Below are positions 9,791-20,094 of a DNA stretch of 64,000 nt, piece by piece. How positions within the stretch are numbered: the first letter of the stretch is position 1; the number at the start of each line of letters is the position of its first letter. The translations under genes were made by a program, and so were the position numbers. Source of the stretch: an uncultured Lachnospiraceae bacterium (GTDB taxonomy: Bacteria; Bacillota; Clostridia; Lachnospirales; Lachnospiraceae); the NCBI GenBank assembly GCA_946549035.1, contig CAMNQH010000009.1, forward strand, positions 1 through 64,000. Reading direction: 5' to 3'. The notes below the pieces were generated by a model. It searched no databases and had not been told where the DNA came from. It saw nothing but the letters and a program-made list of their open reading frames with translations.

Positions 9791-10705
9791 TTAGGATCGC
9801 TCCTCTTTATAACCAAAATTCTTGATTAAAAAATCACTGTCCCGCCAATCCTTTTTCACTTTTACCCAAAGCTTCAGATTCACCTTGCATTCTAACAGCC
9901 GCTCCATCTCAAACCGGGCGTTGCTTCCGATTTTTTTCAGCATATTACCGCCTTTGCCAATAATAATGCCTTTATGAGAATCTCGTTCACAGATAATTGT
10001 GGCGTCTATATCTGTAATCTTTTGGCCTGCTCCCTTCCGTTCCTTCATCCGGTCAATGGATACGGCAATTCCATGAGGAATTTCCTCCTCCAGGGCATGC
10101 AGCGCCTTCTCCCGAATCAACTCCGCCACAATCTGACGCTGCGGCTGGTCTGTCACCGTATCTTCGTCATAAAACATCGGTCCATAGGGCAGATATTTAA
10201 AAATCAAATCCGGCAAAATTTCCGTATTCTCTCCCCGCAGGGCCGACAGCGGGACAATCTCTGCAAACTCATACACCTTCCGATAGGCGTCAATGTATTC
10301 TAACACCTGCTCCTTTTTTACAGTATCCACTTTGTTGATGATAAGAATGACCGGGGTATTTACTTTTTTCAGCTTCTCTATGATGTGACGCTCTCCGGCG
10401 CCGATAAAGCTGGCGGGTTCCACCAGCCAAAGCACCAGATCTACTTCGTTTAACGCATGTTCCGCCACGTTTACCATATATTCTCCCAGCTTGTTTTTCG
10501 CTTTATGGATGCCTGGCGTATCCACAAACACAATCTGCCCCTTCTCCTCGTCTGTATAGACCGTCTGAATCCGGTTTCTGGTAGTCTGGGGTTTTTTGGA
10601 AGTAATGGCAATCTTCTGCCCGATTAAGTGGTTCATCAATGTGGATTTCCCAACATTCGGCCGCCCAATCAAAGTGACAAAACCCGATTTAAAGCTTTGA
10701 TTCAT
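9791..10705 (-). CDS. era: GTPase Era
   Basis: GRPNVGKSTLMN, DTPGIH, NKVD, KH domain IIGKGGNMLKKIG. Confidence 0.97.
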   Translation of the reverse strand: MNQSFKSGFVTLIGRPNVGKSTLMNHLIGQKIAITSKKPQTTRNRIQTVYTDEEKGQIVFVDTPGIHKAKNKLGEYMVNVAEHALNEVDLVLWLVEPASFIGAGERHIIEKLKKVNTPVILIINKVDTVKKEQVLEYIDAYRKVYEFAEIVPLSALRGENTEILPDLIFKYLPYGPMFYDEDTVTDQPQRQIVAELIREKALHALEEEIPHGIAVSIDRMKERKGAGQKITDIDATIICERDSHKGIIIGKGGNMLKKIGSNARFEMERLLECKVNLKLWVKVKKDWRDSDFLIKNFGYKEERS

Positions 10706-10719
10706 ACATCCTCCGTTTT

Positions 10720-13632
10720 TTAATAAAGATCCTTTAGTTCTCCAAACAGCGACGACTGTTCTTTTAATTTTTCTTCATTGCCAATCACGCAAAAGGCCTG
10801 CTGTTTCAGCATCGCCTCGATGCGGCCGGCCAGCCCCCGGATACTTTCTTCGTCTGCATCCAGCACTTCATTCCGTTCCCGCTGAAGATCCTCATAAGTC
10901 ATTCCGGTATAATAAGCGCTTATGGCCCGCATTACACGGCCGGCCGGGGTCAGAGGAATATCCATATCGCTGATGGTGCCGATAATATATTTTGTCATGT
11001 CCCGCTCCTGAACCTGGAAATTGCGAAGATATTCTACCGTCTCTTCGTACACCTGATTGGTTTTTTCCAAATTAGGATCCCGGTATGAGGTAAAAAAGCA
11101 ATCGCCTCGTCTGGTAAAACCGCTCATACAGCCGTAAGCGCCGCCTTTGACGCGAAGATTCAGCCACAGATAATCATAGCTTAATATCACTTTCAAAATC
11201 CGCAGCGCTCCGGTATATGCTCCGGCCTCTTTATAATTGCCGGCCCGGGAAACATACTGTACCTGAGAAGCATCGCAAAATCCCTCATTCACCTGTACGC
11301 ATTCCAGCTGATCGTGATGCCTTTTGACGTCATTTTTCCACAAAAGTGCAAGAAACGCCGGAAGAGTTTTCACAAATCCTTCATATCCTTCCTGACGGCA
11401 TCCCAGATTCACAATCAAATGCTCCGGGCGGAAAATCAGCCCAATCAATTCCTGAAGCTTGTCTGCCAGAGCTTCCTTCTGGTTCTCATAATCTGATTCC
11501 AGACGGCTTACCAGCCGGTAAAAATCAATACCCGCCGTCATGTCCGTATACTTGGCAAAGGGAGAGAAATAGGACATGGCCCGCACAGCGGAAACTGAAT
11601 GCCCGGAACTGCTTAAGCTCATTTGCAGCCTGGATTTAAGCTGGGCCAAAATCTCATAAATGCGCTTACTGTCCGACAGCTTTGTTTTGGCTATTATCTC
11701 TCCGGCCAGTTCCATGGCCTTGGGAAGCTTATGATAAAGAGCTTTGATTCTAAGTTCAAACTTTCGCTCAAAGTCTTCGTCTCTCATATGAGCGTAAAGT
11801 CCGATGGTATTATCAAATCCTCCCGTGTGAAGATTTATCTCATTGTCCAGCTCCTGATATCCAAACTGCTGGGTATCTACATATCCCAATACGGATTTCA
11901 AAATGCCCAGATAAGGAATGTCCTCTGCGGCCACTTCCGAAATATCAAACTCCAGATTCAAATAGGCGATTCCATTGGTTTCAATATCATGAAAGACAAT
12001 GGGCGTATCTTCCTCCCTGCGCTCCTCTATTTCAAAGTCCTCCGCCTCTCTTTTTAGATCCTCTCTGGAAAGCATAGGAATCGTCTCTAGCTCTTCCTGA
12101 GTGGAGGGTTCTTCCTGATATTCCCTCAAATGAATCGTATCACGAATCATCTGCTCTAAGGTTTCCTGAGAAAGGGTTTTCTTATAGGCTTCCAGCTCTT
12201 CTGCCAATTCTTTCTCTTTTCTGGCATTCAGTCCCCGCTCCGGCTCAATGATAACAACGGATTTGTGCGTATTATGCAAAAGATACGTTTCCACCAGCTT
12301 CTCATAATAATCCGTCTCTACCTGCTTCTTTAACCATTCAATGACTTTCAGTGATTCCAAGTGGACAAAGGGGCGCTTCTCATCGTACAGCCAGCTGTCC
12401 AGACTTAAAATCCCGTACATCAACCCCTTAGGGAACTGTCCGAAATCCGCCTCCCGGTATTTAAACTCCATACTGTTTAACCCCGCCAAAAGGGCTTTCT
12501 TGGAAATGCCTTTCTCAACCTGTTCCCCAAGCACACGCTGAATGATCTCTAGGAACTCCTCCTTTTTCTCAGGATTGCTGTTCTTTGCAATAATAGAAAA
12601 TACAGGCTGATACGTCCCTCCTCCATAGGAGCTCATAATATCCTTGGCTATCCCGGCATCCAAAAGAGCTTGTTTCAAAGGCGCCCCCGGAGCTCCTAAC
12701 AACGCGTAATCCAACACATCAAAAGCTACATAGAGCTTTTCATTTAAAACGGTGTCCACAGCGTAATTACAGGACAAATACGTATTGTCTTGTTCCTCTT
12801 CCCCGCTGGCAATGGAATAGGATCTCTTAAGCTCCACGGGTTCTGTAAAAGGCTCCTGGCTCTTCACCTCAGAGTCTACTGCTGCTGCTTCAAACCGGCT
12901 CAAATATTCCTGGTCTATCCAATTGAGCTTTTCTTCCATATCCATATCCCCATACAGATAAATATAGGAATTGGAAGGATGGTAATATCTCCCATGAAAC
13001 GCCAGAAACTCCTCGTAAGACAGCTTGGGAATCTCCTGGGGATCGCCTCCGGATTCGTAACGATAAGAAGTATCCGGAAACAGACTATTTAAAATCTGCC
13101 GGTCCAACACTCCCTCGGGAGAAGAAAAGGCTCCTTTCATCTCATTATATACGACTCCGTTCAAGGTGACAGGCCCATCCAGCTCCTCCAGCTCGTAATG
13201 CCATCCTTCCTGCTGAAAAATCTCTTTTCTACTGTAAATATTCGGATAAAATACAGCGTCCAGATACACATGCATCAGATTCTGAAAATCCACATCATTT
13301 AAACTGGCCACCGGATAGATGGTTTTATCAGGATACGTCACTGCGTTCAAAAAGGTGTTTAAGGAGCCTTTCACCAATTCCACAAAAGGATCCTTTGCCG
13401 GAAAGCATTTTGAGCCGCACAATACCGTATGCTCCACAATATGCGCCGCTCCGGTGCTGTCGATGGACGGCGTACGGAATCCGATATAAAACACCTTATT
13501 CTTATCGTCATTTAAAACCAGACAAACATGAGCCCCGGTCTTCTTATGGCGCAGAACATACCCCTGAGAGTGAATATCCAAAAGCTGCTGCTGTCCAATC
13601 AGCTCATATCCTTTACAGTTTTCCATTTTCAT
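10720..13632 (-). CDS. Insulinase family (M16C) zinc metallopeptidase, presequence-protease-like
   Basis: Inverted zinc motif HIVEHTVLCGS, large two-half M16C architecture; likely start MKMENCKGYELIGQ at 13632. Confidence 0.92.
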   Translation of the reverse strand: MKMENCKGYELIGQQQLLDIHSQGYVLRHKKTGAHVCLVLNDDKNKVFYIGFRTPSIDSTGAAHIVEHTVLCGSKCFPAKDPFVELVKGSLNTFLNAVTYPDKTIYPVASLNDVDFQNLMHVYLDAVFYPNIYSRKEIFQQEGWHYELEELDGPVTLNGVVYNEMKGAFSSPEGVLDRQILNSLFPDTSYRYESGGDPQEIPKLSYEEFLAFHGRYYHPSNSYIYLYGDMDMEEKLNWIDQEYLSRFEAAAVDSEVKSQEPFTEPVELKRSYSIASGEEEQDNTYLSCNYAVDTVLNEKLYVAFDVLDYALLGAPGAPLKQALLDAGIAKDIMSSYGGGTYQPVFSIIAKNSNPEKKEEFLEIIQRVLGEQVEKGISKKALLAGLNSMEFKYREADFGQFPKGLMYGILSLDSWLYDEKRPFVHLESLKVIEWLKKQVETDYYEKLVETYLLHNTHKSVVIIEPERGLNARKEKELAEELEAYKKTLSQETLEQMIRDTIHLREYQEEPSTQEELETIPMLSREDLKREAEDFEIEERREEDTPIVFHDIETNGIAYLNLEFDISEVAAEDIPYLGILKSVLGYVDTQQFGYQELDNEINLHTGGFDNTIGLYAHMRDEDFERKFELRIKALYHKLPKAMELAGEIIAKTKLSDSKRIYEILAQLKSRLQMSLSSSGHSVSAVRAMSYFSPFAKYTDMTAGIDFYRLVSRLESDYENQKEALADKLQELIGLIFRPEHLIVNLGCRQEGYEGFVKTLPAFLALLWKNDVKRHHDQLECVQVNEGFCDASQVQYVSRAGNYKEAGAYTGALRILKVILSYDYLWLNLRVKGGAYGCMSGFTRRGDCFFTSYRDPNLEKTNQVYEETVEYLRNFQVQERDMTKYIIGTISDMDIPLTPAGRVMRAISAYYTGMTYEDLQRERNEVLDADEESIRGLAGRIEAMLKQQAFCVIGNEEKLKEQSSLFGELKDLY

Positions 13633-13762
13633 AGATTCGTTTTCCTCCATATAAAAAGTATCATTCCAAAGAGCCTTTTCATTTCTGCTATGATGGCAAA
13701 GAGGCTGTCCCAATCTGAGACAACCTCCTGGTATTTATTCCTTATGAAAATAGCCCTTTGAA

Positions 13763-13966
13763 TTATGCCATACGAACAACGTTAGCAGCCTGAGGTCCTT
13801 TTTCACCTTCTACGACTTCAAATTCCACTGCTTCTCCATCTTTTAATTCTTTGAACCCTTCCATGTTCAATGCGGAAAAATGAACAAAGACGTCTTTCCC
13901 CTCCGCATCTGAAATAAATCCATACCCTTTCTTGGCATTAAACCATTTCACCGTTCCCTGTTGCAT
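13763..13966 (-). CDS. Cold shock protein (CspA family)
   Basis: [33 protein letters not shown] (RNP1/RNP2); start at 13966 with GAGGAGG RBS. Confidence 0.96.
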   Translation of the reverse strand: MQQGTVKWFNAKKGYGFISDAEGKDVFVHFSALNMEGFKELKDGEAVEFEVVEGEKGPQAANVVRMA

Positions 13967-14021
13967 AAAACCTGCCTCCTCAATACATTGGAAAATGTCG
14001 GGCAACGCCCACTACACTTTA

Positions 14022-14050
14022 ACCCTAGCACAATTTCCTGCATTTGTCAA
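14022..14050 (-). promoter_or_regulatory. Sigma-A-type promoter for csp, overlapping the mscS stop region
   Basis: Minus strand TTGACA-N17-TAGGGT. Confidence 0.65.
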
Positions 14051-14958
14051 TGCACGGTGTCGGTTTTTATGGAAACTTCCAACTGATTATACGGAATTTC
14101 GACACCATTCTCCTCCAGAGCATATTTCACTTCTTCGGTCAAATGCCATTTCACCGCCCAGTAATCTTCTGTACGCACCCAAAGACGGCATCCCACCTTC
14201 ACGCTGCTCTCTCCCAACTCCTGAACAAATACCATCATCTCCTCCTGGGGTAACCGCCGCTTTTCCTCCTCCAGAAGACGTCTAAGAATTTCTTTCACCT
14301 GTCTGATATTTGCCTGGTACGACACTCCCACATAGATATCTACCCTGCGTTTCTCCTGATGGGTCACATTGGTCAGGCTGCTGTTGGCCAATGTGCCGTT
14401 GGGAATGATGACGAGCTGATTATCCGGCGTGGTTAGAATGGTATAAAACAATTGAATTTCTGTTACGGTCCCTTCATTTTTCTGGCTGTCCTCAATAATA
14501 TAATCCCCAACTTTAAATGGTTTTATTACAAGAATTAAAACCCCGCCTGCAAAATTAGCCAAGCTTCCCTGTACCGCCAGACCAATGGCCAGACCTGCGG
14601 AGCCTAAGATTGCTACCACAGAAGCCGCAGACACTCCGAACCAGCTTAAAATTAACATAACCAGACAAAAATAAAGCCCCGCTTTTGTAAAAGAATCCAA
14701 AAACTGCTTTACACCTTCCTCCGCACCAGAGCGTTCCAGAAAGCGGCGCAAGAGCTTCCGCAGGAATTTTATGATCCGTACCCCCAAAAGATATAACAGA
14801 AATGCCAGCAGTACTTTAATGCCAAAATTTACAATATCCGGCACCAATCCTTTGAAAAATTCCTTCACCTGATCCGGATCGGCCTGCTGTACCTGCTTTG
14901 ACACCTCCTGAAGCGTTTCAAGGTCAGACTTCACGTCCATTCCCAATATCCGATACAT
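14047..14958 (-). CDS. Small-conductance mechanosensitive channel (MscS family)
   Basis: AILGSAGLAIGLAVQGSLANFAGGVLILVIKPFKVGDYI pore/beta-domain signature. Confidence 0.93.
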   Translation of the reverse strand: MYRILGMDVKSDLETLQEVSKQVQQADPDQVKEFFKGLVPDIVNFGIKVLLAFLLYLLGVRIIKFLRKLLRRFLERSGAEEGVKQFLDSFTKAGLYFCLVMLILSWFGVSAASVVAILGSAGLAIGLAVQGSLANFAGGVLILVIKPFKVGDYIIEDSQKNEGTVTEIQLFYTILTTPDNQLVIIPNGTLANSSLTNVTHQEKRRVDIYVGVSYQANIRQVKEILRRLLEEEKRRLPQEEMMVFVQELGESSVKVGCRLWVRTEDYWAVKWHLTEEVKYALEENGVEIPYNQLEVSIKTDTVH

Positions 14959-15005
14959 CCTTCTCCTTCCTTTCTATAACTGGTGTATAAACAACCTTCT
15001 TCTTT

Positions 15006-16241
15006 CTATATCTGGTGTATAAACAACCCGCTTCTAAGCTTTGGTTCAAACCAGGTTGATTTTGGCGGCATCAACATTCCGGCATCCGCTACGGCAAATA
15101 ATTCTTGAATGGACGTAGGGTACATGGCAAATGCAACGGCACAATCCTCCCTGGTCCTTTTTTCCAGCTCCACCAGTCCCCGGATGCCTCCTATAAAATC
15201 AATCCGCGCCTCCAGGCGGGGATCCACAATGCCCAGCACCGGCTTTAGAAGCTTTTCCTGAAGGATCGACACATCCAGTCCCTCCACCGGGTCGCGGCTT
15301 TCGTCTTCTGGACGAATCCGGCACAAATACCAGTTTCCCTCCAGTAGCATGGAAAATTCTCCTTTTTTCTCTGGCCTTAGGGCCTCCTTCTTTGGGGAAA
15401 ACACGTCAAACCGCTCCCGTACTTTTTGCAAAAATTCTTCTGCTGTGTACCCGTTTAAATCCTTCACAACACGATTATAGTCTAAGATTTTAAGCTGATC
15501 ATCCGGAAACAGTACGGACAAAAAGTAATTAAACTCTTCTGTTCCATTATAATCCGGATGCTGCTTTCGGCGCATCAGCCCCACCTTTACGGCAGACGAC
15601 GCCCGATGATGTCCATCGGCAATATAAATTTCCTTCATCCCTTGAAAAGTTTCCTGAATGGCTGTAATCCATTCTTTTTTACGAATCACAAATACTCTGT
15701 GGCGAATTCCGTCTTCTGAGGTAAAATCATAAACCGGCGGCTCATGTTTCGCCTCGTTTACAATCTGGCGAATGCATTCCCTGGAACGATATGCCAGAAA
15801 AATAGGCCCCGTCTGAGCTCTGCAGCTATCCACGTGGCGAATCCGGTCCTGCTCCTTCTCTTCCCTGGTATTTTCATGCTTTTTGATTACATTGTTTAAG
15901 TAATCGTCAATGGCGGCGCAGGCCACCAGCCCGTCCTGCACTCTTCCTGCCATTGTAAGCTCATATATATAATAATATGCTTCCTTCTCCTGGATAAAAT
16001 CCCCCTGTTCCACCATTTCCCAGAGAAGATCATGAGCCCTTTGATAGACACAGTCCTCATACATTCCCACGCTGTCTGGGAAAAAAGTTTCCGCCCGGTC
16101 AATCCGCAAAAAGGACAGGGGTTCTTTGTCCGTTTCTTGTTTTGCTTCTCTTCGGTTATATATGTCATAGGGCAGCGCCGCAATCCTAGACGCCTTCTCC
16201 GCCGTGGGACGGATACATATAAAAGGTTTTATCTCTGCCAT
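15006..16241 (-). CDS. DUF1015 family protein
   Basis: AEIKPFICIRPTAEKASRIAALPYDIYNRREA..., YIADGHHRASSAVK. Confidence 0.9.
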   Translation of the reverse strand: MAEIKPFICIRPTAEKASRIAALPYDIYNRREAKQETDKEPLSFLRIDRAETFFPDSVGMYEDCVYQRAHDLLWEMVEQGDFIQEKEAYYYIYELTMAGRVQDGLVACAAIDDYLNNVIKKHENTREEKEQDRIRHVDSCRAQTGPIFLAYRSRECIRQIVNEAKHEPPVYDFTSEDGIRHRVFVIRKKEWITAIQETFQGMKEIYIADGHHRASSAVKVGLMRRKQHPDYNGTEEFNYFLSVLFPDDQLKILDYNRVVKDLNGYTAEEFLQKVRERFDVFSPKKEALRPEKKGEFSMLLEGNWYLCRIRPEDESRDPVEGLDVSILQEKLLKPVLGIVDPRLEARIDFIGGIRGLVELEKRTREDCAVAFAMYPTSIQELFAVADAGMLMPPKSTWFEPKLRSGLFIHQI

Positions 16242-16399
16242 TCTTTTGTCTGCCTTTCTTTTATAGTTTCACCATGTGATACCGCTGTTTGCACCTTTTT
16301 CTAAGAACAATCATGGCCTGATAACAGTGTACCACACTTTTTCAGTCATTGACACCGGAATTCAATTTATTTATAATAAAATTATGGAGGTGACAGCCT

Positions 16400-17677
16400 A
16401 TGAACCGTCAACAATTCATACATGTAATCGATGTTTTAAGACATGCCTTCGGATACCAGAATCCGCGCCTGATTCACCATGGGGAGCGGGTCGCTTACAT
16501 CCTCTGGAAAATGTTAGAGGATTGCGAGGATTATACCGGAAAAGAAAAACAAAATATTTTCCTGCTGGGACTGCTGCATGATATCGGCGCATATGCAGAC
16601 GAGGAAATTGACAAGATGCTTTCCGACGATGCCTTAGATACCATGGAGCATTCCATCTTCGGATATCTTCTGCTGAAAAAATTTTCTCCTCTGTCCGAAT
16701 ATGCAGATTGTATTTTATATCACCACAACCATACCGCCCAATATTACCCTGTCCCTTTAAGCCAACGGCACCGGGAAATTGCCAGGATGATTCATATGGC
16801 CGACCGTATCGACGCATGTATGATTCGTGAGGGAAGCGAGGCTGTGGCGCCTTTCCTGGAATCTCAGGAGGCCTGCGGATTGTTTTCGAAAAAAGATACC
16901 GCCTTGTTCTGGGCAGGCTGCCGGACTCATCACATTCAAAAGCAGCTTACCTCCATGGCCTATCTGGAACAATTGGATGAGTACACCAGGAAAGAATTAA
17001 GGCTGTCTGAAAAAGAGACCCGGGACTACCTTATGACATACTTAAACTCCATTGATTTTCGGAACGACTATACCGCGTTGCATACTCGATATGCGTTGCT
17101 TTTGTGTACAAATTTTACGAAAGAGCTTCACCTTGCAGAAAACACCTGCAAAATTGCCCGATTCGGCGCCATGCTTCACTGCATCGGCAAGACCGCGGTT
17201 CCTTTTGAACTCAACTCTCCAGTAGAGTTCAAAGAATTTTTGAAGAGACTGTACCACTCTTCCGTTTTTGAAGTTACCCATGGTATCTTAGCAGAAAGCA
17301 TCTCCCAGCCCCTTCTCTTTACGGTGGAACAATCCTTCCGGCTTATGGAATGTTTTCTGGGAAATACGCGTATTTCTTTTTCCCCGTCTCCTCCTGCCGA
17401 GATTATTGCATTGTCCTATTGTCTCAGCAGCAATTGGAACCATCAGACCAACACCGGATATCTGGGAAAAAAACAGTTGATGACATACATTCGCCAGAAA
17501 TACGATTCCTGTGGGCTGGAAGATTCCGTTCTTCAGGCATTGGACAAGCATTACAATGAAATCGTATCCCAGACTCAGATTGCAGCCCTCACGGCAAAAG
17601 AAGAGTATGAACAGATGATTCACGAAATGCGTGGACTGCAGGTGATTTTGGAGCACTATAATAAGAAGTATCTCTGA
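16400..17677 (+). CDS. HD domain-containing protein (tandem HD-GYP-like halves, second half degenerate)
   Basis: GERVAYILWKML...LLGLLHDIGAYADEE...MEHSIFGYLLL...LYHHNH; second half MLHCIGKTAVP. GGAGGTGA RBS. Confidence 0.8.
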   Translation: MNRQQFIHVIDVLRHAFGYQNPRLIHHGERVAYILWKMLEDCEDYTGKEKQNIFLLGLLHDIGAYADEEIDKMLSDDALDTMEHSIFGYLLLKKFSPLSEYADCILYHHNHTAQYYPVPLSQRHREIARMIHMADRIDACMIREGSEAVAPFLESQEACGLFSKKDTALFWAGCRTHHIQKQLTSMAYLEQLDEYTRKELRLSEKETRDYLMTYLNSIDFRNDYTALHTRYALLLCTNFTKELHLAENTCKIARFGAMLHCIGKTAVPFELNSPVEFKEFLKRLYHSSVFEVTHGILAESISQPLLFTVEQSFRLMECFLGNTRISFSPSPPAEIIALSYCLSSNWNHQTNTGYLGKKQLMTYIRQKYDSCGLEDSVLQALDKHYNEIVSQTQIAALTAKEEYEQMIHEMRGLQVILEHYNKKYL

Positions 17678-17742
17678 CGTAACAATTTAGCCTGCGGCCT
17701 CACTGTTACGCTCTGATCAAATAAATTTGAGGTGAAATAATA

Positions 17743-17776
17743 AAAGGAACCTGACAAAATTTCCGTCAGGTTCCTT
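17743..17776. terminator. Bidirectional intrinsic terminator
   Basis: AAAGGAACCTGAC-aaaatttcc-GTCAGGTTCCTTT between convergent HD gene and serA. Confidence 0.85.
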
Positions 17777-17824
17777 TATTCCGTTTAAAAAAACATTTCT
17801 TCTGAATCCAAATACTTTTTTCTT

Positions 17825-18988
17825 TTATTTAATCACTCTTACCCTAAGCACCCCAGGAATGGCCTTTAAAGACTCCACCACTTCCGGCGTAACCGATGCT
17901 TCCAGATCCAACAGGGAATATGCGTAATCTCCCCGGCTCTTATTGGTCATATCGGAGATATTGATATCTGCATCCCCCATCACTGCAGAATACTTACCAA
18001 TAATACCCTTGATATTCTTATGCAGCACCGCTACTCTGGCAGGCATATGGCATATTCCCATATCGCAGTTGGGATAATTCACAGAATTTTTGATATTACC
18101 ATTCTCCAGATAATCCATGACTTCCTCTATTGCCATTCTCGCACAGTTGTCCTCGGATTCCTCCGTGGATGCGCCCAAATGGGGAATCACAATAACGCCT
18201 TCTGCTCCTGCCACTGTAGGATTTGGAAAATCTGTCACATACTTCCTTACTTTTTTGGCCTTCAATGCCAAAAGCATTGCCTCTTCATCTACCAGAAGAT
18301 CTCTTGCAAAATTTAATACTACCGCGCCTTCCTTCATCTGATTGAACGCATCCTCATTGATCATCTTCTTGGTTTCATCCATTAAAGGCACATGAATGGT
18401 AATATAATCGCAATTTGCATAAATTTCCTCTGCGGAATTGGCGTGCTTAATGCTGCGGGACAATTCCCACGCCGCCTTTACGGAGACATAAGGATCATAT
18501 CCATATACTTCCATTCCAAGATGGGTCGCAGCGTTGGCTACTTTTACGCCGATGGCTCCAAGGCCGATAACGCCAAGCTTTTTGCCGGAAAGCTCATTGC
18601 CGGCATACTGCTTTTTCTGCTTCTCCGCCATCTTGGCAATCTCTGCTTCCTGGCTGTTTTCCTTCACCCATTGGATGCCGCCCACCACGTCTCTGGCAGC
18701 CAGCAGCATTCCGGCCAATACCAGCTCTTTCACGCCGTTGGCGTTGGCGCCGGGAGTGTTGAACACCACGATACCTTCTTGGGCGCAACGTTCCAGGGGA
18801 ATATTATTGACTCCCGCTCCTGCCCTGGCAATGGCGTCCAGCCCCTCTGAGAATTCCAGCTCGTGCATTGCTGCGCTTCTCACCAGCACAGCCTGGGCAT
18901 TGGCCATATCCTCTGTTTTCGTGTAATTTTCATTCAGCAATTCCAATCCAACCGGTGAAATCGGATTCAGGCAATGGTATTGATACAT
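17825..18988 (-). CDS. serA: D-3-phosphoglycerate dehydrogenase (ACT domain)
   Basis: GKKLGVIGLGAIGVKVANAATHLGMEVYGYDP; C-terminal ACT; follows serC with TAATG overlap. Confidence 0.93.
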   Translation of the reverse strand: MYQYHCLNPISPVGLELLNENYTKTEDMANAQAVLVRSAAMHELEFSEGLDAIARAGAGVNNIPLERCAQEGIVVFNTPGANANGVKELVLAGMLLAARDVVGGIQWVKENSQEAEIAKMAEKQKKQYAGNELSGKKLGVIGLGAIGVKVANAATHLGMEVYGYDPYVSVKAAWELSRSIKHANSAEEIYANCDYITIHVPLMDETKKMINEDAFNQMKEGAVVLNFARDLLVDEEAMLLALKAKKVRKYVTDFPNPTVAGAEGVIVIPHLGASTEESEDNCARMAIEEVMDYLENGNIKNSVNYPNCDMGICHMPARVAVLHKNIKGIIGKYSAVMGDADINISDMTNKSRGDYAYSLLDLEASVTPEVVESLKAIPGVLRVRVIK

Positions 18989-20070
18989 TACAGATTCTCC
19001 TTCTCAAACTTTTTCATAAACGCGACCAAAGCTTCAACGCCTTCTTTCGGCATGGCGTTGTATATGCTGGCCCGCATACCGCCTACACTGCGGTGGCCTT
19101 TTAAATTCTCAAGCCCTGCTTCCTTCGCTTCTTTTACAAATTTTGCATCCAGCTCCTCATTCCCGGTTACAAAAGGCACGTTCATCAAAGAACGGTCTTC
19201 TTTTCTTACCGTTCCCTTAAACAGGCTGCTGCTGTCCAGGAAATCATAAAGAATTTTTGCCTTCTCTTCATTGTACTGCTTCATTGCAGCAAGACCGCCT
19301 TTTTTCTTCAGCCACTGAAATACTTTTCCACAGATATAGATACCATATGCTGGGGGCGTATTATAAAGGGAGTCTGCGTCTGCATGGGTCTTATATTTTA
19401 ACATGGTAGGCGTACCTGGAAGGGTATCCTCCGTAATCAGATCCTCCCGGATAATTACGATCGCTACTCCCGCCGGACCAATATTTTTCTGAACACCCCC
19501 ATATATCAGGCCGTATTTTTCTACCTCTACAGGCTCGGACAAAAAGCAGGAGGATACGTCCGCCACCAGGGTCTTCCCCTTAGTATTAGGCAGTGTTTTA
19601 AATTTTGTACCGTAAATAGTATTATTTTCACAGATATAAACGTAATCTGCATCTTCGGAAACAGGCAAATCGGAACAGTCCGGGATATAAGAAAATGTCT
19701 CGTCCTCCGAAGAGGCAATCTTATTGGCCCGCCCGTACTTTTGGGCCTCCTGATAAGCTTTCTTTGCCCACTGGCCTGTTACAATGTAGTCTGCTACTTT
19801 GTTCTTCATCAAATTCATAGGGATGGCCGCAAACTGCGTGGAGGCGCCCCCCTGAAGAAACAATACTTTATAATTCTCAGGAATCCCCATAAGTTCCCGC
19901 AAATCTGCTTCCGCATCCTTTATAATCTTATCGTACGCCTTGGAACGATGGCTCATCTCCATTACGGACATGCCTGTTCCTTTGTAATCCAGCATTTCTT
20001 CCGCAGCTTCCTGTAAAACTTCCTCCGGCAGCACTGCCGGACCTGCGGAAAAATTATATACTCTGCTCAT
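18988..20070 (-). CDS. serC: Phosphoserine aminotransferase
   Basis: MSRVYNFSAGPAVLPEEVLQEA, FLQGGASTQFAAIPMN, YGGVQKNIGPAGV. Confidence 0.97.
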   Translation of the reverse strand: MSRVYNFSAGPAVLPEEVLQEAAEEMLDYKGTGMSVMEMSHRSKAYDKIIKDAEADLRELMGIPENYKVLFLQGGASTQFAAIPMNLMKNKVADYIVTGQWAKKAYQEAQKYGRANKIASSEDETFSYIPDCSDLPVSEDADYVYICENNTIYGTKFKTLPNTKGKTLVADVSSCFLSEPVEVEKYGLIYGGVQKNIGPAGVAIVIIREDLITEDTLPGTPTMLKYKTHADADSLYNTPPAYGIYICGKVFQWLKKKGGLAAMKQYNEEKAKILYDFLDSSSLFKGTVRKEDRSLMNVPFVTGNEELDAKFVKEAKEAGLENLKGHRSVGGMRASIYNAMPKEGVEALVAFMKKFEKENL

Positions 20071-20094
20071 AATTTCCTCCTAAACTCTTATCCA

